Source: Lentzea cavernae (GTDB lineage: Bacteria; Actinomycetota; Actinomycetes; Mycobacteriales; Pseudonocardiaceae). From it: a DNA stretch of 64,000 nucleotides. Position numbers and translations under genes: made by a program. The stretch lies in NCBI RefSeq assembly GCF_014653695.1, contig NZ_BNAR01000010.1, positions 62,001 to 126,000 on the forward strand. The letters are read 5' to 3'. This document shows, in pieces, positions 32,352-43,890 of the stretch. The notes under the pieces are model-generated. The model worked only from the letters and a program-made list of their open reading frames with translations. It was not told where the DNA came from and searched no databases. Numbering within the stretch: the first letter of the stretch is position 1; each line of letters opens with the position of its first letter.

Positions 32352-32387
32352 GCGCACAGATGCGCACGCACGGGATATTCTGTGCGC
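32352..32387 (+). promoter_or_regulatory. Palindromic operator and promoter of the RES toxin-antitoxin module
   Basis: GCGCACAGA (32352-32360) and TCTGTGCGC (32379-32387) are exact complements separated by 18 nt. The right arm overlaps TATTCT (32376-32381), a -10 six bases before the ATG at 32388, which follows directly. A third partial half-site TGCGCAC sits between the arms. This is what an autorepressed antitoxin operator looks like. Confidence 0.65.
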
Positions 32388-32972
32388 ATGAGCCCCGCGC
32401 TGGAGACGGTGCTGGCCAAGGCCGGCCTGCAGGTGAGCCCCGACGAGTTCCTGGCCCTCGTGTCCGACGCGGCACGCAGGCTGGCTCCACCGCACCCGGA
32501 ACCGGCCACCTACTTCACGCCGGACCAGCAGGCGGCGCTCACCGACGTGGGCCTGGACCTCTCCCCGGCGGGCCCCGCCGACGCCAAGCCGCGCACCCGC
32601 ACGGTCGTGGCCCACGCGGTCCTGCGCGACTCGGCCCTGACCGTGAACGAGGCCGCCCGCCAGCTCCAGGTGGACACCAGCCGCATCCGGCACCGCCTCG
32701 GCGTCGGCAGGCTCGTCGGCTGGAAGGACAGGGGCAGCTGGCGCCTGCCCGCGTGGCAGTTCGCGGGCACCGGCGTCCTGCCGGGCCTCGAAACCGTCCT
32801 GGCGGAGATCCCGCCGGACCAACCGGCGCTCGTCGTCGCCGCGTTCATGACCACCGACCAGGAGGACCTGCCCGTAGACGGCAAGCCCGCGACCCCGCGC
32901 GACTGGCTCCTCGCAGGAGGAGACCCCCGCCGCGTCGCCACCCTGGCCTCCGCACTCGGCACACCGGCCTGA
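32388..32972 (+). CDS. Antitoxin partner of the RES toxin, HTH type
   Basis: A 194-aa protein directly upstream of the RES gene. A helical N-terminus contains SPALETVLAKAGLQVSPDEFLALVSDAARRL. A central HTH, VVAHAVLRDSALTVNEAARQLQVDTSRIRHRLGVGRLVGW, can bind the palindromic operator. The C-terminal part VVAAFMTTDQEDLPVDGKPATPRDWLLAGGDPRRVATLASALGT is the toxin-binding type of region, with the DWLLAGGDPRRV motif seen in RES-linked antitoxins. ATG 32388 is chosen because the palindrome ends just before it and a -10 lies 6 nt upstream. Confidence 0.7.
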   Translation: MSPALETVLAKAGLQVSPDEFLALVSDAARRLAPPHPEPATYFTPDQQAALTDVGLDLSPAGPADAKPRTRTVVAHAVLRDSALTVNEAARQLQVDTSRIRHRLGVGRLVGWKDRGSWRLPAWQFAGTGVLPGLETVLAEIPPDQPALVVAAFMTTDQEDLPVDGKPATPRDWLLAGGDPRRVATLASALGTPA

Positions 32973-33002
32973 GCGCGTTCCCGAACACCCGACAGGACCC
33001 GA

Positions 33003-33659
33003 ATGTCACGGCTTCCGCAGCCGCCTGCCCCTGCCGTGCTCCAAGCGCACCTGCGCCGCACCGAGGACGTGGTGGCGGTGCACCGGGCCACCCGCCTGGT
33101 GCGCGTGTTCACGGCGAAGGGCTCCCACCCCCAGCGCTGGAACACGTTCCGCTACACGGGCCCCCTCCCCCACGCCCGCTTCGACGCACAACAACCGGCG
33201 GACGACGGCTCACCGGTGCAGGACCACGAGAACGGCGTCCTGTACTTCGGCCTGTCCGTGCGCACGTCGATCGCCGAGGTCTTCCAGGCCACGTCGATCG
33301 TGGACCGCCGCACCCGCTCGCCGTTCCTGGTCGTGCTGCGGCCCCGGCGCACGTTGCGGCTGCTGGACCTGGGTGGGTTGTGGCCCACGCGGGTCGGGGC
33401 GTCGCAGGAGATCTCGACCGGGCCGAAGATCGTGACGCAGGCTTGGTCGCGGGCGATTCGGGCGGCTTATCCGGAGCTGGACGGGCTTTGGTACCGGTCG
33501 TCGATGGACTCCGGGGATCCGGCGATCTGCCTGTGGGACCCGCCTGGAGCTTCGGGGTTGCCGGCGGCGCCGGACGTGTTGCTGCCGTTGGACCATCCGG
33601 GTCTGGATCTGCCTTTGGCGCGCGTGTGCGAGGAGCTCAACTACACACTGCTCGGGTGA
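33003..33659 (+). CDS. RES-domain toxin (NAD-degrading type)
   Basis: A 218-aa protein. RES-domain hallmarks are VVAVHRATRLVRVFTAKGSHPQRWNTFRYTGPLPHARFDA near the start, VLYFGLSVRTSIAEVFQATS (the Arg/Glu/Ser region), LRLLDLGG, and DGLWYRSSMDSGDPAICLWD. RES toxins degrade NAD+ and arrest growth. Arg and Glu residues of the active site are plausibly conserved. It follows its antitoxin gene after a 30-bp gap, and its TGA overlaps the GTG of the next gene, so translation of the three is coupled. Confidence 0.82.
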   Translation: MSRLPQPPAPAVLQAHLRRTEDVVAVHRATRLVRVFTAKGSHPQRWNTFRYTGPLPHARFDAQQPADDGSPVQDHENGVLYFGLSVRTSIAEVFQATSIVDRRTRSPFLVVLRPRRTLRLLDLGGLWPTRVGASQEISTGPKIVTQAWSRAIRAAYPELDGLWYRSSMDSGDPAICLWDPPGASGLPAAPDVLLPLDHPGLDLPLARVCEELNYTLLG

Positions 33660-34434
33660 GCACGCACAACGAGATCAAAGGCGACGTCACCGGCACGGCG
33701 ACGCAGATCGGCAGCCTGCACGTCGAGCAGCCGCGCAAGCACGCGCCTTCGATCGCGTTCTACTACCCGAACATCCACGTTCGTGACGACACGTGGCTGA
33801 AGTACGCGGCGATGTACTGGCCGAAGATCACTCGCCTGGTCCCGGACGGGTACAGAACGGCGGACTCACCGACGGCGGTCGAGTTCGTCCGGGCCGGGGT
33901 GCTCACGCAGTTGCCGCGCGTCAGCTCGGCCGGGGGCCACCACAACCGGCCGACCATCTCGCCAGGGCCGAGTCGCTGCATCCCCTGACCGACCAGCCAC
34001 TCCCGCACGGCGTGCTGCTGGAGCAGGACGTCGACCGCATCGCCGAGGTGCTGCTCGGTGTGCCACCACGCTCCTCCAGGTACGACGCGACCCAGTCGTT
34101 CGTCACCGCCGCGGTGGACACCGTCGTACCCGAAGGCCTGGCGAACGTGCCCGTCGAGAAGGTCCTCGAACTCCGCGAGACGTTCCCCAAGGACTTCCAC
34201 CGCTTCCGCGGGCACGTCGGCGACCGCTTCACCGAGCTGCGCGCGGACACGACGACGAGCCTGCACATCGATGTCGCGCTGGATGAGTTGGTGCGCAGCG
34301 AACTCGCCGAACTGGAGGACAAGCTCCGCTCGGTCAGGCTGGTCCCGCGCCGCGTCCGCGTGTGGCTGAAGGCGGACGCGGTGCGGGAGTCACCGGTCGG
34401 CTGGCTGTTCCGAACGGGTCAGGCCTTGAGGTAG
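33656..34434 (+). pseudogene. DUF6236-like gene with a single-base frameshift
   Basis: From GTG 33656 the frame encodes STHNEIKGDVTGTATQIGSLHVEQ, then SIAFYYPNIHVRDDTWLKYAAMYWPKITRLVPDGYR, and stops at 33988. In the +2 frame the same family continues as DHLARAESLHPLTDQPLPHGVLLEQDVDRIAEVLLGVPPRSSR to the stop at 34434. Restoring one G in the five-G run at 33932-33936 gives a single 260-aa product. So the gene is broken by a one-base loss, or the assembly has an error. N-terminal NEI-G-VTG motif occurs in actinobacterial conflict-type proteins. Coupled to the RES toxin gene. Confidence 0.7.
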
Positions 34435-36278
34435 CGCCCCCACCACTCCAGAACCGCGTCGAACCGCTGACGCCGGTGCCGCGGCTGCCCCGTCCGGGTC
34501 AGCTCGTGCCCCTCACCCGGGAAGATCAGCATCTCCGTCTCGACGCCACGCCTCTTCAACGCCACGAACATCCGCTGCGCCTGCTCCAGCGGGCAGCGCC
34601 AGTCGTGCTCGGAGTGCACGACCGCGAACGGGAGGTTGATCTTCTCGGCGTAGGTGAGCGGCGACATCGCGCGCTGCGCCTCGGGGTCGGTGCCGCAGTA
34701 GGCGTCGGCGAAGAAGTAGCCGATGTCCGAGGAGCCGCCGAAGGAGTCCCAGGCGTTGACGGCGCGTTCGGACCAGGCCGCCTTGAAGCGTTCGCCGTGG
34801 TGCGCGGACAGCCACGACGTCATGAAGCCGCCGTAGGAGCCGCCCATCACGCCGACGCGTTCGGAGTCGAGGTCCTCACGGGACAGTGCGACGTCCAAAA
34901 GGGACAGGACGTCGTCCACGTCGACGGTGCCGAACTTGCCGATGACCGCCTGGCCGTGGGCCTGGCCGTAGCCGGCGGAGCCGCGCGGGTTCGGCAGCAC
35001 GACGGCGTAGCCGGCGGTGGCGTAGACCTGGGCCTCGTCGAAGAAGCCCCAGCTGTGGTACATGAACGGGCCGCCGTGCACCGCCATGACGACGGGGTGC
35101 GGGCCGTCGCCTTCGGGCAGCACGAGCCAGCCGTGGACCGGGTAGCCGTCCGACGCCGAGCCGTTGAGCTCCACGACGCGGCGTGCCTCGACCGATGGGA
35201 ACGCCGTGCGCACACCGGTTCCGACGAACTCGACCTGGCCGACGCTGTCCGGAGTGGACACGACGGCGACCACTGTGGACCCGTCGGTCGCGAACGAACG
35301 GACTGCGGCGGAGGAGCCCGCCAGCACCTCGCCGGGGCCGCCGTCGAAGGGGATTCGCCGCAGTTCCAGCGCGCCGCGGTTGCGCACGACCAGCAGGATG
35401 CCGGAGGAGTCGGCCACGGGCGGGCCAGAAAGCCGTTCCACGTCCACGGTTTCGACGTCGGTGAGCCTGGTGGCGCCGGACCCGTCGAGCTCGGCCTTCC
35501 ACAGGCCGTGGTTGCGGGCGACGCCGTTGATGCCCTCGAACTCCGAGCCCAGCCAGTACAGCGAGCCGTGGGCGACGAACGGCATGGAGGCCTCGCCGGC
35601 GGCGCGCACCAGCAGGGAGACGGAGTCCCCCACGGCGGGCACGGTGTACAGGTCGGAGTGCAGCGTCTCGACGGCGCCGAGGTCGCGCGGCGCGGCGAAC
35701 ACCAGCGTCGAGTCGTCGAGCCAGGCCGGGTCGGAGACGTCGTGCGAGCCGTCGGTCACCGCGGTGACCGTGCCCTCCAGGTCCACGACGTGCAGGCGCG
35801 GGCGGCGGTCGAGCAGGAAGCCGACGTCGTCGACGCGGTAGTCGAGGCGCGTGATGCGGCGCGGCGCCTCGGACTCGGGGCCGTCGTCGGTCGTGCCGTA
35901 GCGGCCTTCCTCGGGCAGGCGGGCCACGAAGGCGAGGCGCGTCGAGTCCGGCGACCACACCGGGGCGCCGGCGCCCAGGGGCAGATCGGTCAGCTTGCGG
36001 GGTTCGCCGCCGTCGACCGGAACGACGTAGATCTGAGGCTTCGACTTTCCACTGACGCGCAGGAACGCGACCAGCTTCCCGTCGGGAGAAATGCGCTGTG
36101 CATTGTCCCGATCACCGTGCGTCCACGGTGTTGTCGTGCCGTCCGGGAACACCCGGTGCAGACCGCCCCGGTAGGTGTTCTTGTCGAGGTCGGGCGTGGT
36201 GATGCTGACCAGCACCAGGTCTCCGGACACGGCGACGGTGCCGGGCGTGGTGAGCAGCTGCAGGTCTTCAGGGCGCAC
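34419..36278 (-). CDS. S9-family prolyl oligopeptidase-like peptidase
   Basis: About 619 aa. The N-terminal 380 residues form a beta-propeller (AQRISPDGKLVAFLRVSGKSKPQIYVVP and similar blades). The C-terminal 240 residues are an alpha/beta hydrolase with nucleophile Ser in VGVMGGSYGGFMTSWL, Asp in HSEHDWRCP and His in GEGHELTRTG. This is acylaminoacyl-peptidase/DPP-like (S9C), cutting short peptides in the cytosol. GTG 36278 is chosen because TTAACG lies 8 nt upstream and the family starts there; the ATG at 36308 is less likely. Overlaps the frameshifted gene by 16 bp. Confidence 0.85.
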   Translation of the reverse strand: MRPEDLQLLTTPGTVAVSGDLVLVSITTPDLDKNTYRGGLHRVFPDGTTTPWTHGDRDNAQRISPDGKLVAFLRVSGKSKPQIYVVPVDGGEPRKLTDLPLGAGAPVWSPDSTRLAFVARLPEEGRYGTTDDGPESEAPRRITRLDYRVDDVGFLLDRRPRLHVVDLEGTVTAVTDGSHDVSDPAWLDDSTLVFAAPRDLGAVETLHSDLYTVPAVGDSVSLLVRAAGEASMPFVAHGSLYWLGSEFEGINGVARNHGLWKAELDGSGATRLTDVETVDVERLSGPPVADSSGILLVVRNRGALELRRIPFDGGPGEVLAGSSAAVRSFATDGSTVVAVVSTPDSVGQVEFVGTGVRTAFPSVEARRVVELNGSASDGYPVHGWLVLPEGDGPHPVVMAVHGGPFMYHSWGFFDEAQVYATAGYAVVLPNPRGSAGYGQAHGQAVIGKFGTVDVDDVLSLLDVALSREDLDSERVGVMGGSYGGFMTSWLSAHHGERFKAAWSERAVNAWDSFGGSSDIGYFFADAYCGTDPEAQRAMSPLTYAEKINLPFAVVHSEHDWRCPLEQAQRMFVALKRRGVETEMLIFPGEGHELTRTGQPRHRRQRFDAVLEWWGRYLKA

Positions 36279-36367
36279 GGCCAGGACGTTAACAGAACTT
36301 GTTAGCAAGGCTCAGAGTTATTTGTTGACCGATCACAAAAATTGACTCGCGGCATAGATTCCCGCGT

Positions 36368-37570
36368 ATGACGCGCATCGTGTTCTCCGGAGGCAGGGTC
36401 TTCACCGGCCGGGCGAGCGAGCCCGGCGACGTGGTGGTCGAGGGCGACCGCATCGTCGACGTCGGCATCGGGCTCGACGGCGACACCAGGGTCGACGCGA
36501 CCGGTCACACGATCCTGCCCGGGCTGTTCGACTGCCACGTGCACTTCATGTTCAGCGGCGCGGATCTGGTGCGGTCGCTGAACACGCCGTTCTCGCTGCC
36601 GTTCTACGAGGCGATCGGGAACATGAAGGCGACGCTGCAGTGCGGCATCACCACGGTCCGCGACGCACTCGGCGCCGACCTCGGCGTCGCGGAGGCGGTG
36701 CGGCGCGGCCTCGTGCAGGGCCCGCGCATGCAGATCGCGGTCAACATGGTCTCGCAGACCGGTGGCCACAACGACGACTGGATGCAGTGCGGCGCCCACA
36801 TCTCACCGCCGCTGCACCCCGGGCTCCCGGACACCGTCGCCGACGGCCCCGAGGAGCTGCGCAAGGTCATCCGCACGCTGGTCCGCCACGGCGCCGACAT
36901 CATCAAGATCGCGTCGAGCGGCGGCGTGATGTCCCCGCGCAGCAACCCCCGTCACGCGCACTTCCGCGACGAGGAGATCGCGATGATCGTGCAGGAGGCC
37001 AACGCGGCGGGCATCGCCGTCATGTCGCACGCGATGAGCGGCGACGGCATCCTCACGGCCGTGCGCAACGGCGTGCGGTCCATCGAGCACGGCGTTTTCC
37101 TCACCGACGAGGGTGTCGAGGAGATGCTCAAGAACGGCACGTGGCTGGTGCCGACGCTGATGGCCCCGCGCATGGTGCTCGACCAGGCCGCGGCCGGCAC
37201 GGCGATCTCGGACGTCATCCTCGACAAGGCCCGATCCGTTGTCGCACAGCACACCCTGTCGTTCCAGAAGGCGCACCAGGCGGGCGTGAAGATCGCGATG
37301 GGCACCGACTCCGGCGTCGGCCCGCACGGCGACAACCTCAACGAGCTCACGCTGATGGTCGAGTACGGCATGACCCCGGCCGAGGCGCTCCACGCGACCA
37401 CCACGTCGGCCGCGGACCTCATGCGCCTCGGAAACGACCTCGGCGAACTCGCACCGGGCAAGCTCGCCGATCTCGTGCTCGTGGAGGGTGACGCCGAGCA
37501 GCACGTGAAGGCCGGAACGCTGAAGCAGGCCGTCCGCGGCGTCTACCAGAACGGCGTCACCGTCGGCTGA
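36368..37570 (+). CDS. Metal-dependent amidohydrolase
   Basis: A 400-aa TIM-barrel amidohydrolase. The first metal site is in LPGLFDCHVHF, the carbamylated-lysine strand in GADIIKIASSGGVMSP, then histidines in VMSHAM and IEHGVFL, and the catalytic Asp in IAMGTDSGVGPHG. The end ELAPGKLADLVLVEGD closes the small beta-sandwich. The subgroup (imidazolonepropionase-like, Xaa-Pro dipeptidase-like) acts on cyclic amides or dipeptides; the substrate is open. TAGATT (36355-36360) is 7 nt before the ATG, suggesting a leaderless transcript. Confidence 0.85.
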   Translation: MTRIVFSGGRVFTGRASEPGDVVVEGDRIVDVGIGLDGDTRVDATGHTILPGLFDCHVHFMFSGADLVRSLNTPFSLPFYEAIGNMKATLQCGITTVRDALGADLGVAEAVRRGLVQGPRMQIAVNMVSQTGGHNDDWMQCGAHISPPLHPGLPDTVADGPEELRKVIRTLVRHGADIIKIASSGGVMSPRSNPRHAHFRDEEIAMIVQEANAAGIAVMSHAMSGDGILTAVRNGVRSIEHGVFLTDEGVEEMLKNGTWLVPTLMAPRMVLDQAAAGTAISDVILDKARSVVAQHTLSFQKAHQAGVKIAMGTDSGVGPHGDNLNELTLMVEYGMTPAEALHATTTSAADLMRLGNDLGELAPGKLADLVLVEGDAEQHVKAGTLKQAVRGVYQNGVTVG

Positions 37571-37575
37571 AAGCA

Positions 37576-37611
37576 GAAGTGGCACGCGCCCCGAGGGGCA
37601 CGTGCCACTTC
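37576..37611. terminator. Bidirectional terminator hairpin between convergent genes
   Basis: A 17-bp stem with one mismatch (GAAGTGGCACGCGCCCC and its partner) and a 2-nt loop sits between the stop codons of the amidohydrolase and terC genes. It can serve both strands. Confidence 0.7.
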
Positions 37612-37623
37612 ACCGCGCCGGAA

Positions 37624-38631
37624 CTAGTGCTGGTTCGCGTCGGCGCCGATGTGCTTGGCGGCCTCGGGGTGGCGCTTCACCTTCCACAGGCTGGCGATCG
37701 TCGTGATCGCCAGGACGCCGATGATCACCGACAGCGAGACCTCGATGCCGATGGTCGGCACGTGGAACGGCTCGCCGCCGTTGAGGAACGGCAGGTTGTT
37801 GGTGTGCAGCGCCTCGAGGATCAGCTTGACGCCGATGAAGCCGAGGATGACCGACAGGCCGATCGACAGGTAGATGAGCTTCGCGAGCAGGCCGCCGAGC
37901 AGGAAGTACAGCTGGCGCAGGCCCATCAGCGCGAACGCGTTGGCCGTGAACACCAGGAACGGCTCCTTGGTGAGGCCGAAGATCGCGGGGATCGAGTCGA
38001 GCGCGAAGAGCAGGTCGGTGGAGCCGATCGCGACCATCACGATGAACATCGGGGTCACGTAGCGCTTGCCGTCGATCTTGATGAACGACTTCGAGTCGTG
38101 GTAGTCGTCCGTCACCGGGAAAACCTTGCGCACCATGCGCAGCATCAGGTTCTCCTTGTACTCCTCTTCTTCGTCGTGGTTCTCCCGAGCCAGCTGCCAG
38201 CCGGTGTAGATGAGGAACGCGCCGAAGATGAAGAAGACCCAGCTGAACTGGGCGATGAGCGCCGCGCCGGCCGCGATGAAGATGCCGCGCATGACGAGGG
38301 CGAGCACGATGCCGATCAGCAGCACCTTGTGCTGGTGGATCGCGGGCACCTTGAACGTCGTCATGATGATCAAGAAGATGAACAGGTTGTCGACGCTCAG
38401 CGAGTACTCGGTGATGTACCCGGCGAAGAACTCCGTGGCGTACTGCCCGCCGGAGAAGTACCAGATCCCGAGACCGAAGAGGGCGGCCATGGCCACGTAG
38501 AAGATCACCCAGCGGGCGGCTTCACCGATCGTCACCTCATGGGGTTTCCGATCGACGATCACGAGGTCCACGGCGAGAAGGACGAGCAGACCACCGATCG
38601 TCGCGAGCCACATCCATGCGGGGACGTTCAC
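37624..38631 (-). CDS. TerC-family membrane protein (likely Mn2+ exporter)
   Basis: A 335-aa protein with nine predicted membrane helices. Conserved motifs are FFAGYITEYSLSVDNLFIFLII and IGSTDLLFALDSIPAIFGLT, whose Asp and Ser residues form the metal site in TerC/Alx proteins. An acidic loop NHDEEEEYKENL is cytosolic. GTG 38631 follows GGAGG at 7-nt spacing; the ATG further upstream is not in the family. The yybP-ykoY riboswitch upstream implies manganese-responsive control, as for E. coli Alx and B. subtilis YkoY. Confidence 0.9.
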   Translation of the reverse strand: MNVPAWMWLATIGGLLVLLAVDLVIVDRKPHEVTIGEAARWVIFYVAMAALFGLGIWYFSGGQYATEFFAGYITEYSLSVDNLFIFLIIMTTFKVPAIHQHKVLLIGIVLALVMRGIFIAAGAALIAQFSWVFFIFGAFLIYTGWQLARENHDEEEEYKENLMLRMVRKVFPVTDDYHDSKSFIKIDGKRYVTPMFIVMVAIGSTDLLFALDSIPAIFGLTKEPFLVFTANAFALMGLRQLYFLLGGLLAKLIYLSIGLSVILGFIGVKLILEALHTNNLPFLNGGEPFHVPTIGIEVSLSVIIGVLAITTIASLWKVKRHPEAAKHIGADANQH

Positions 38632-38637
38632 AACCCA

Positions 38638-38790
38638 ACCTCCGGGATTCTCAGCGCATGCCAAATTCACCCGGAGGTCTCCTCCGCCGCCGAGACGATC
38701 CTCGAACGACCGACGGCACCGGGAGCTCCACGAAGAGCTCCGTACTGACGACACCGCCGCTTAGGGAGTACTCCCCTCCATGCTGCGTCA
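38638..38790 (-). promoter_or_regulatory. yybP-ykoY manganese riboswitch upstream of terC
   Basis: On the minus strand the aptamer hallmark GGGGAGTA (38776-38769) and the 3' hallmark GAGACC (38681-38676) are about 90 nt apart, in the order known for this class. Right after, ACCTCCGGG (38678-38670) is exactly complementary to CCCGGAGGT (38646-38638), the Shine-Dalgarno region of terC. Without Mn2+ the 9-bp helix could hide the ribosome-binding site; with Mn2+ the aptamer would hold the GAGACC strand. Ends are approximate. Confidence 0.75.
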
Positions 38791-38986
38791 ATATTGTGCT
38801 CCACGAGGTGCGGTTGGCGCCACACAGGGTGAGCAGACCCACGCAACCAGGCACGATGGGAATAAGCCACGTGCCGTTCGTGCTGAACAGGCCCTACCTG
38901 AAGGCCCGCTGAAGATCCACTGATGCTGAGACCGCGGCCGGATCCCGACAGAACGTTCTCAGCAAAACTCGCATATCGTCATCGGC

Positions 38987-41825
<2,839 letters not shown>

Positions 41826-41833
<8 letters not shown>

Positions 41834-42137
41834 CTTCCTGATGGCAGCGGCGTCCGCGACGGACGCCGCCCCGGACTCGGCGGCGCTCGAGGCGCTGGAG
41901 GACGCGGGCCTCGGCGCCACCGCACACGAGCAAGCCGAGGCAGAGGTCCCCTCGTCGAGCGAGCGCACGTCGTTCGCGCGCGAAGGGGGACCCCTTGACT
42001 CAATTATCCCAGCCGGCACCGACAGTTCCGGCGCCGATCAGCCGTCCGCGGCCGAAGTTTCGCCCCTGGTGAAAACGGTCCTCACGGCGAACCCGAACCG
42101 CACGAAGGCCTCGATCCGGCAGGAGGTGGACCGGTGA
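41826..42137 (+). CDS. Small disordered protein between ATPase and permease
   Basis: A 103-aa ORF from GTG 41826 to TGA 42137, which overlaps both neighbours: its GTG lies 5 bp before the ATPase stop, and its TGA overlaps the permease GTG. The sequence is rich in Ala, Glu, Ser and Asp (AAPDSAALEALEDAGLGA), without hydrophobic segments or motifs, and likely disordered. Both it and the permease start with Asn-Asp after Val, so the region might be a duplicated N-terminal part. Coding status is supported only by coupling geometry. Confidence 0.45.
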
Positions 42138-43060
42138 ACGACAACGGCGTCCACACCGACCCCGGCGCGCTCAACGACCTCACCGACGCGGCCGCCCAGC
42201 AGCACACCAAGGTGGCTCCGGACGGTTCGTCGGTCGGGTACAAGGCGCGCCGCACCCTCCGCATCCGCGTGGAGCTGCAACGGCAGATCCGGCGCCGGCG
42301 GACCCAGCTCGTGCTGGGCTTCCTGGTGCTGCTGCCGTTCATCCTGGCCCTGAGCTTCGAGATCGGTCAGTCCGACCCGAACCGCCGCTCCGGCGGCTTC
42401 GTGGACCTCGCGACGGCCAGCGGCATCAACTTCGTGGTGCTCACGCTGTTCGTGAGCAGCAGCTTCCTGCTGCCGATGATCGTGGCGCTGTTCTTCGGCG
42501 ACACGATCGCGTCCGAAGCGTCGTGGTCGAGCCTCAAGTACCTGCTCGCCGCACCCGTCCCGAGGCACCGCCTGCTGCGCCAGAAGGCCATCAGCAGCGG
42601 CATCCTCAGCGTCTTCGCCCTCACCCTGCTCCCCGCGGTGGCACTGGGCGTCGGTGTGGCCTGGTACGGCACGGGCGAGGTGGTGAGCCCGACCGGCGAG
42701 GCCGCCCCGTTCGGCGACGGCGTGCTGGCCATGGCGTTCGCCGTCATCTACATCTCGATCAACCTGTTCTGGGTCGCGGGCCTCGCGATGTTCCTGTCCG
42801 TGTCCACCGACGCGCCTCTCGGCGCCGTCGGCGGCACGGTGCTCGTCTCGATCGTGTCGCAGATCCTCGACCAGATCGAGCCGCTCGGGGACCTGCGCAA
42901 CTACCTGCCGACGCACTACGCGATGGCGTGGGCGGACCTGCTCTCGACCGACATCGACTGGTCGGAGATGGCCCGCGGCACGTTCTCGGCGCTCGCCTAC
43001 GGCGGCATCTTCACGCTGCTCGCGGCGCGGGTGTTCAAGACGAAGGACATCACCAGCTAG
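42134..43060 (+). CDS. ABC-2 type transporter permease
   Basis: A 308-aa permease with six membrane helices (for example QLVLGFLVLLPFILALSF, then INFVVLTLFVSSSFLLPMIVALFFGDTIA). The segment ALFFGDTIASEASWSSLKYLLAAPVPR is the ABC-2 permease coupling-helix region. It partners with the ATPase domain of the hydrolase-ABC fusion. The GTG overlaps the stop of the small ORF (GTGA). N-terminal 40 residues are hydrophilic. The exported molecule is unknown; the attached hydrolase suggests processing of an exported peptide or ester. Confidence 0.85.
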   Translation: MNDNGVHTDPGALNDLTDAAAQQHTKVAPDGSSVGYKARRTLRIRVELQRQIRRRRTQLVLGFLVLLPFILALSFEIGQSDPNRRSGGFVDLATASGINFVVLTLFVSSSFLLPMIVALFFGDTIASEASWSSLKYLLAAPVPRHRLLRQKAISSGILSVFALTLLPAVALGVGVAWYGTGEVVSPTGEAAPFGDGVLAMAFAVIYISINLFWVAGLAMFLSVSTDAPLGAVGGTVLVSIVSQILDQIEPLGDLRNYLPTHYAMAWADLLSTDIDWSEMARGTFSALAYGGIFTLLAARVFKTKDITS

Positions 43061-43453
43061 CTACTGCACGCAGAACTCGTTGCCCTCCGGGTCGAGCATC
43101 ACGACCCAGTGGCCCTTGTTGTCGTTGAACTCCTGGACCTTCGTGGCACCAAGGGAAACGAGCCGATCAACCGCCTCCAGCCCGGCGTTCACGTCGAGGT
43201 GGAGGCGGTTTTTCGCCGTCTTGCCCTCGGGCACGCGCTGGAAGAAGAACCGCGGTCCCCCGCCCTCGGGGTCGATGATCGCCGAGTAGTCGTTGACCGA
43301 CTCGAAGGGAATGCCGTTCTTGACCGCGAAGTCCTCCCACGAGTCGAACCCGGGAGGCGGCGGCTGCACCACGTACCCGAGCGCCTCCGCCCAGAAGGCG
43401 GCCAGCTTGCCGGGGTCCGCCGCGTCCATCGTGACCTGGATTCCGATTGCCAT
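43061..43453 (-). CDS. VOC-family protein (glyoxalase/dioxygenase fold)
   Basis: A 130-aa protein with ATG 43453; two beta-alpha-beta-beta-beta units are recognisable in IGIQVTMDAADPGKLAAFWAEALGY and GHWVVMLDPEGNEFCV. The subgroup is glyoxalase-like actinobacterial VOC with unknown substrate. It ends right after the ABC permease stop on the other strand. A -10 TACTGT (43465-43460) is 6 nt upstream, so it may be leaderless. The opposite gene is another VOC protein starting 56 bp away. Confidence 0.8.
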   Translation of the reverse strand: MAIGIQVTMDAADPGKLAAFWAEALGYVVQPPPPGFDSWEDFAVKNGIPFESVNDYSAIIDPEGGGPRFFFQRVPEGKTAKNRLHLDVNAGLEAVDRLVSLGATKVQEFNDNKGHWVVMLDPEGNEFCVQ

Positions 43454-43509
43454 GACGCCACAGTAGAAGCCAATGCGGACAACCACTGTCCGGAGTAGCG
43501 TGCCGTCCC

Positions 43510-43890
43510 ATGCAGCGTCCTGTGCACTTCGAGATCCACGCCGCAGATCCCGAGCGAGCGCGGAACTTCTACACCTCGGTCTTCGGCTGGAAGATCGAAC
43601 AGTGGGGCGACATCCCGTACTGGACCGTCGTGACCGGCGACGACGACGAGCGCGGCGTCAACGGCGGCCTGCTCCCCCGCCGGGGCCCGGACCCCGCACC
43701 GGACGCACCGGTCCACGGCTACGTCATGACGATCAGCGTGGCCGACATCGACGCCACCATCGCGGCCATCGAGGCCAACGGCGGCACTGAAGCACTGCCC
43801 AAGGACAAGATGCCGGGCGTGGGCCTGCTCGCGTACTACAGGGACACCGAGAACAACATCTTCGGCGTCCTCCAACCGGAAGACCGCTAG
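43510..43890 (+). CDS. VOC-family protein
   Basis: A 126-aa protein: VHFEIHAADPERARNFYTSVFGWKIEQW, then VMTISVADIDATIAAIEANGG and GLLAYYRDTENNIFGVLQPE, the complete VOC fold of the PhnB/glyoxalase-like subgroup. His5 and Glu residues may bind a metal, but the substrate is unknown. TAGCGT (43496-43501) is 8 nt before the ATG. It is the divergent partner of the first VOC gene; its last 4 nt overlap the MmcQ-like gene. Confidence 0.8.
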   Translation: MQRPVHFEIHAADPERARNFYTSVFGWKIEQWGDIPYWTVVTGDDDERGVNGGLLPRRGPDPAPDAPVHGYVMTISVADIDATIAAIEANGGTEALPKDKMPGVGLLAYYRDTENNIFGVLQPEDR

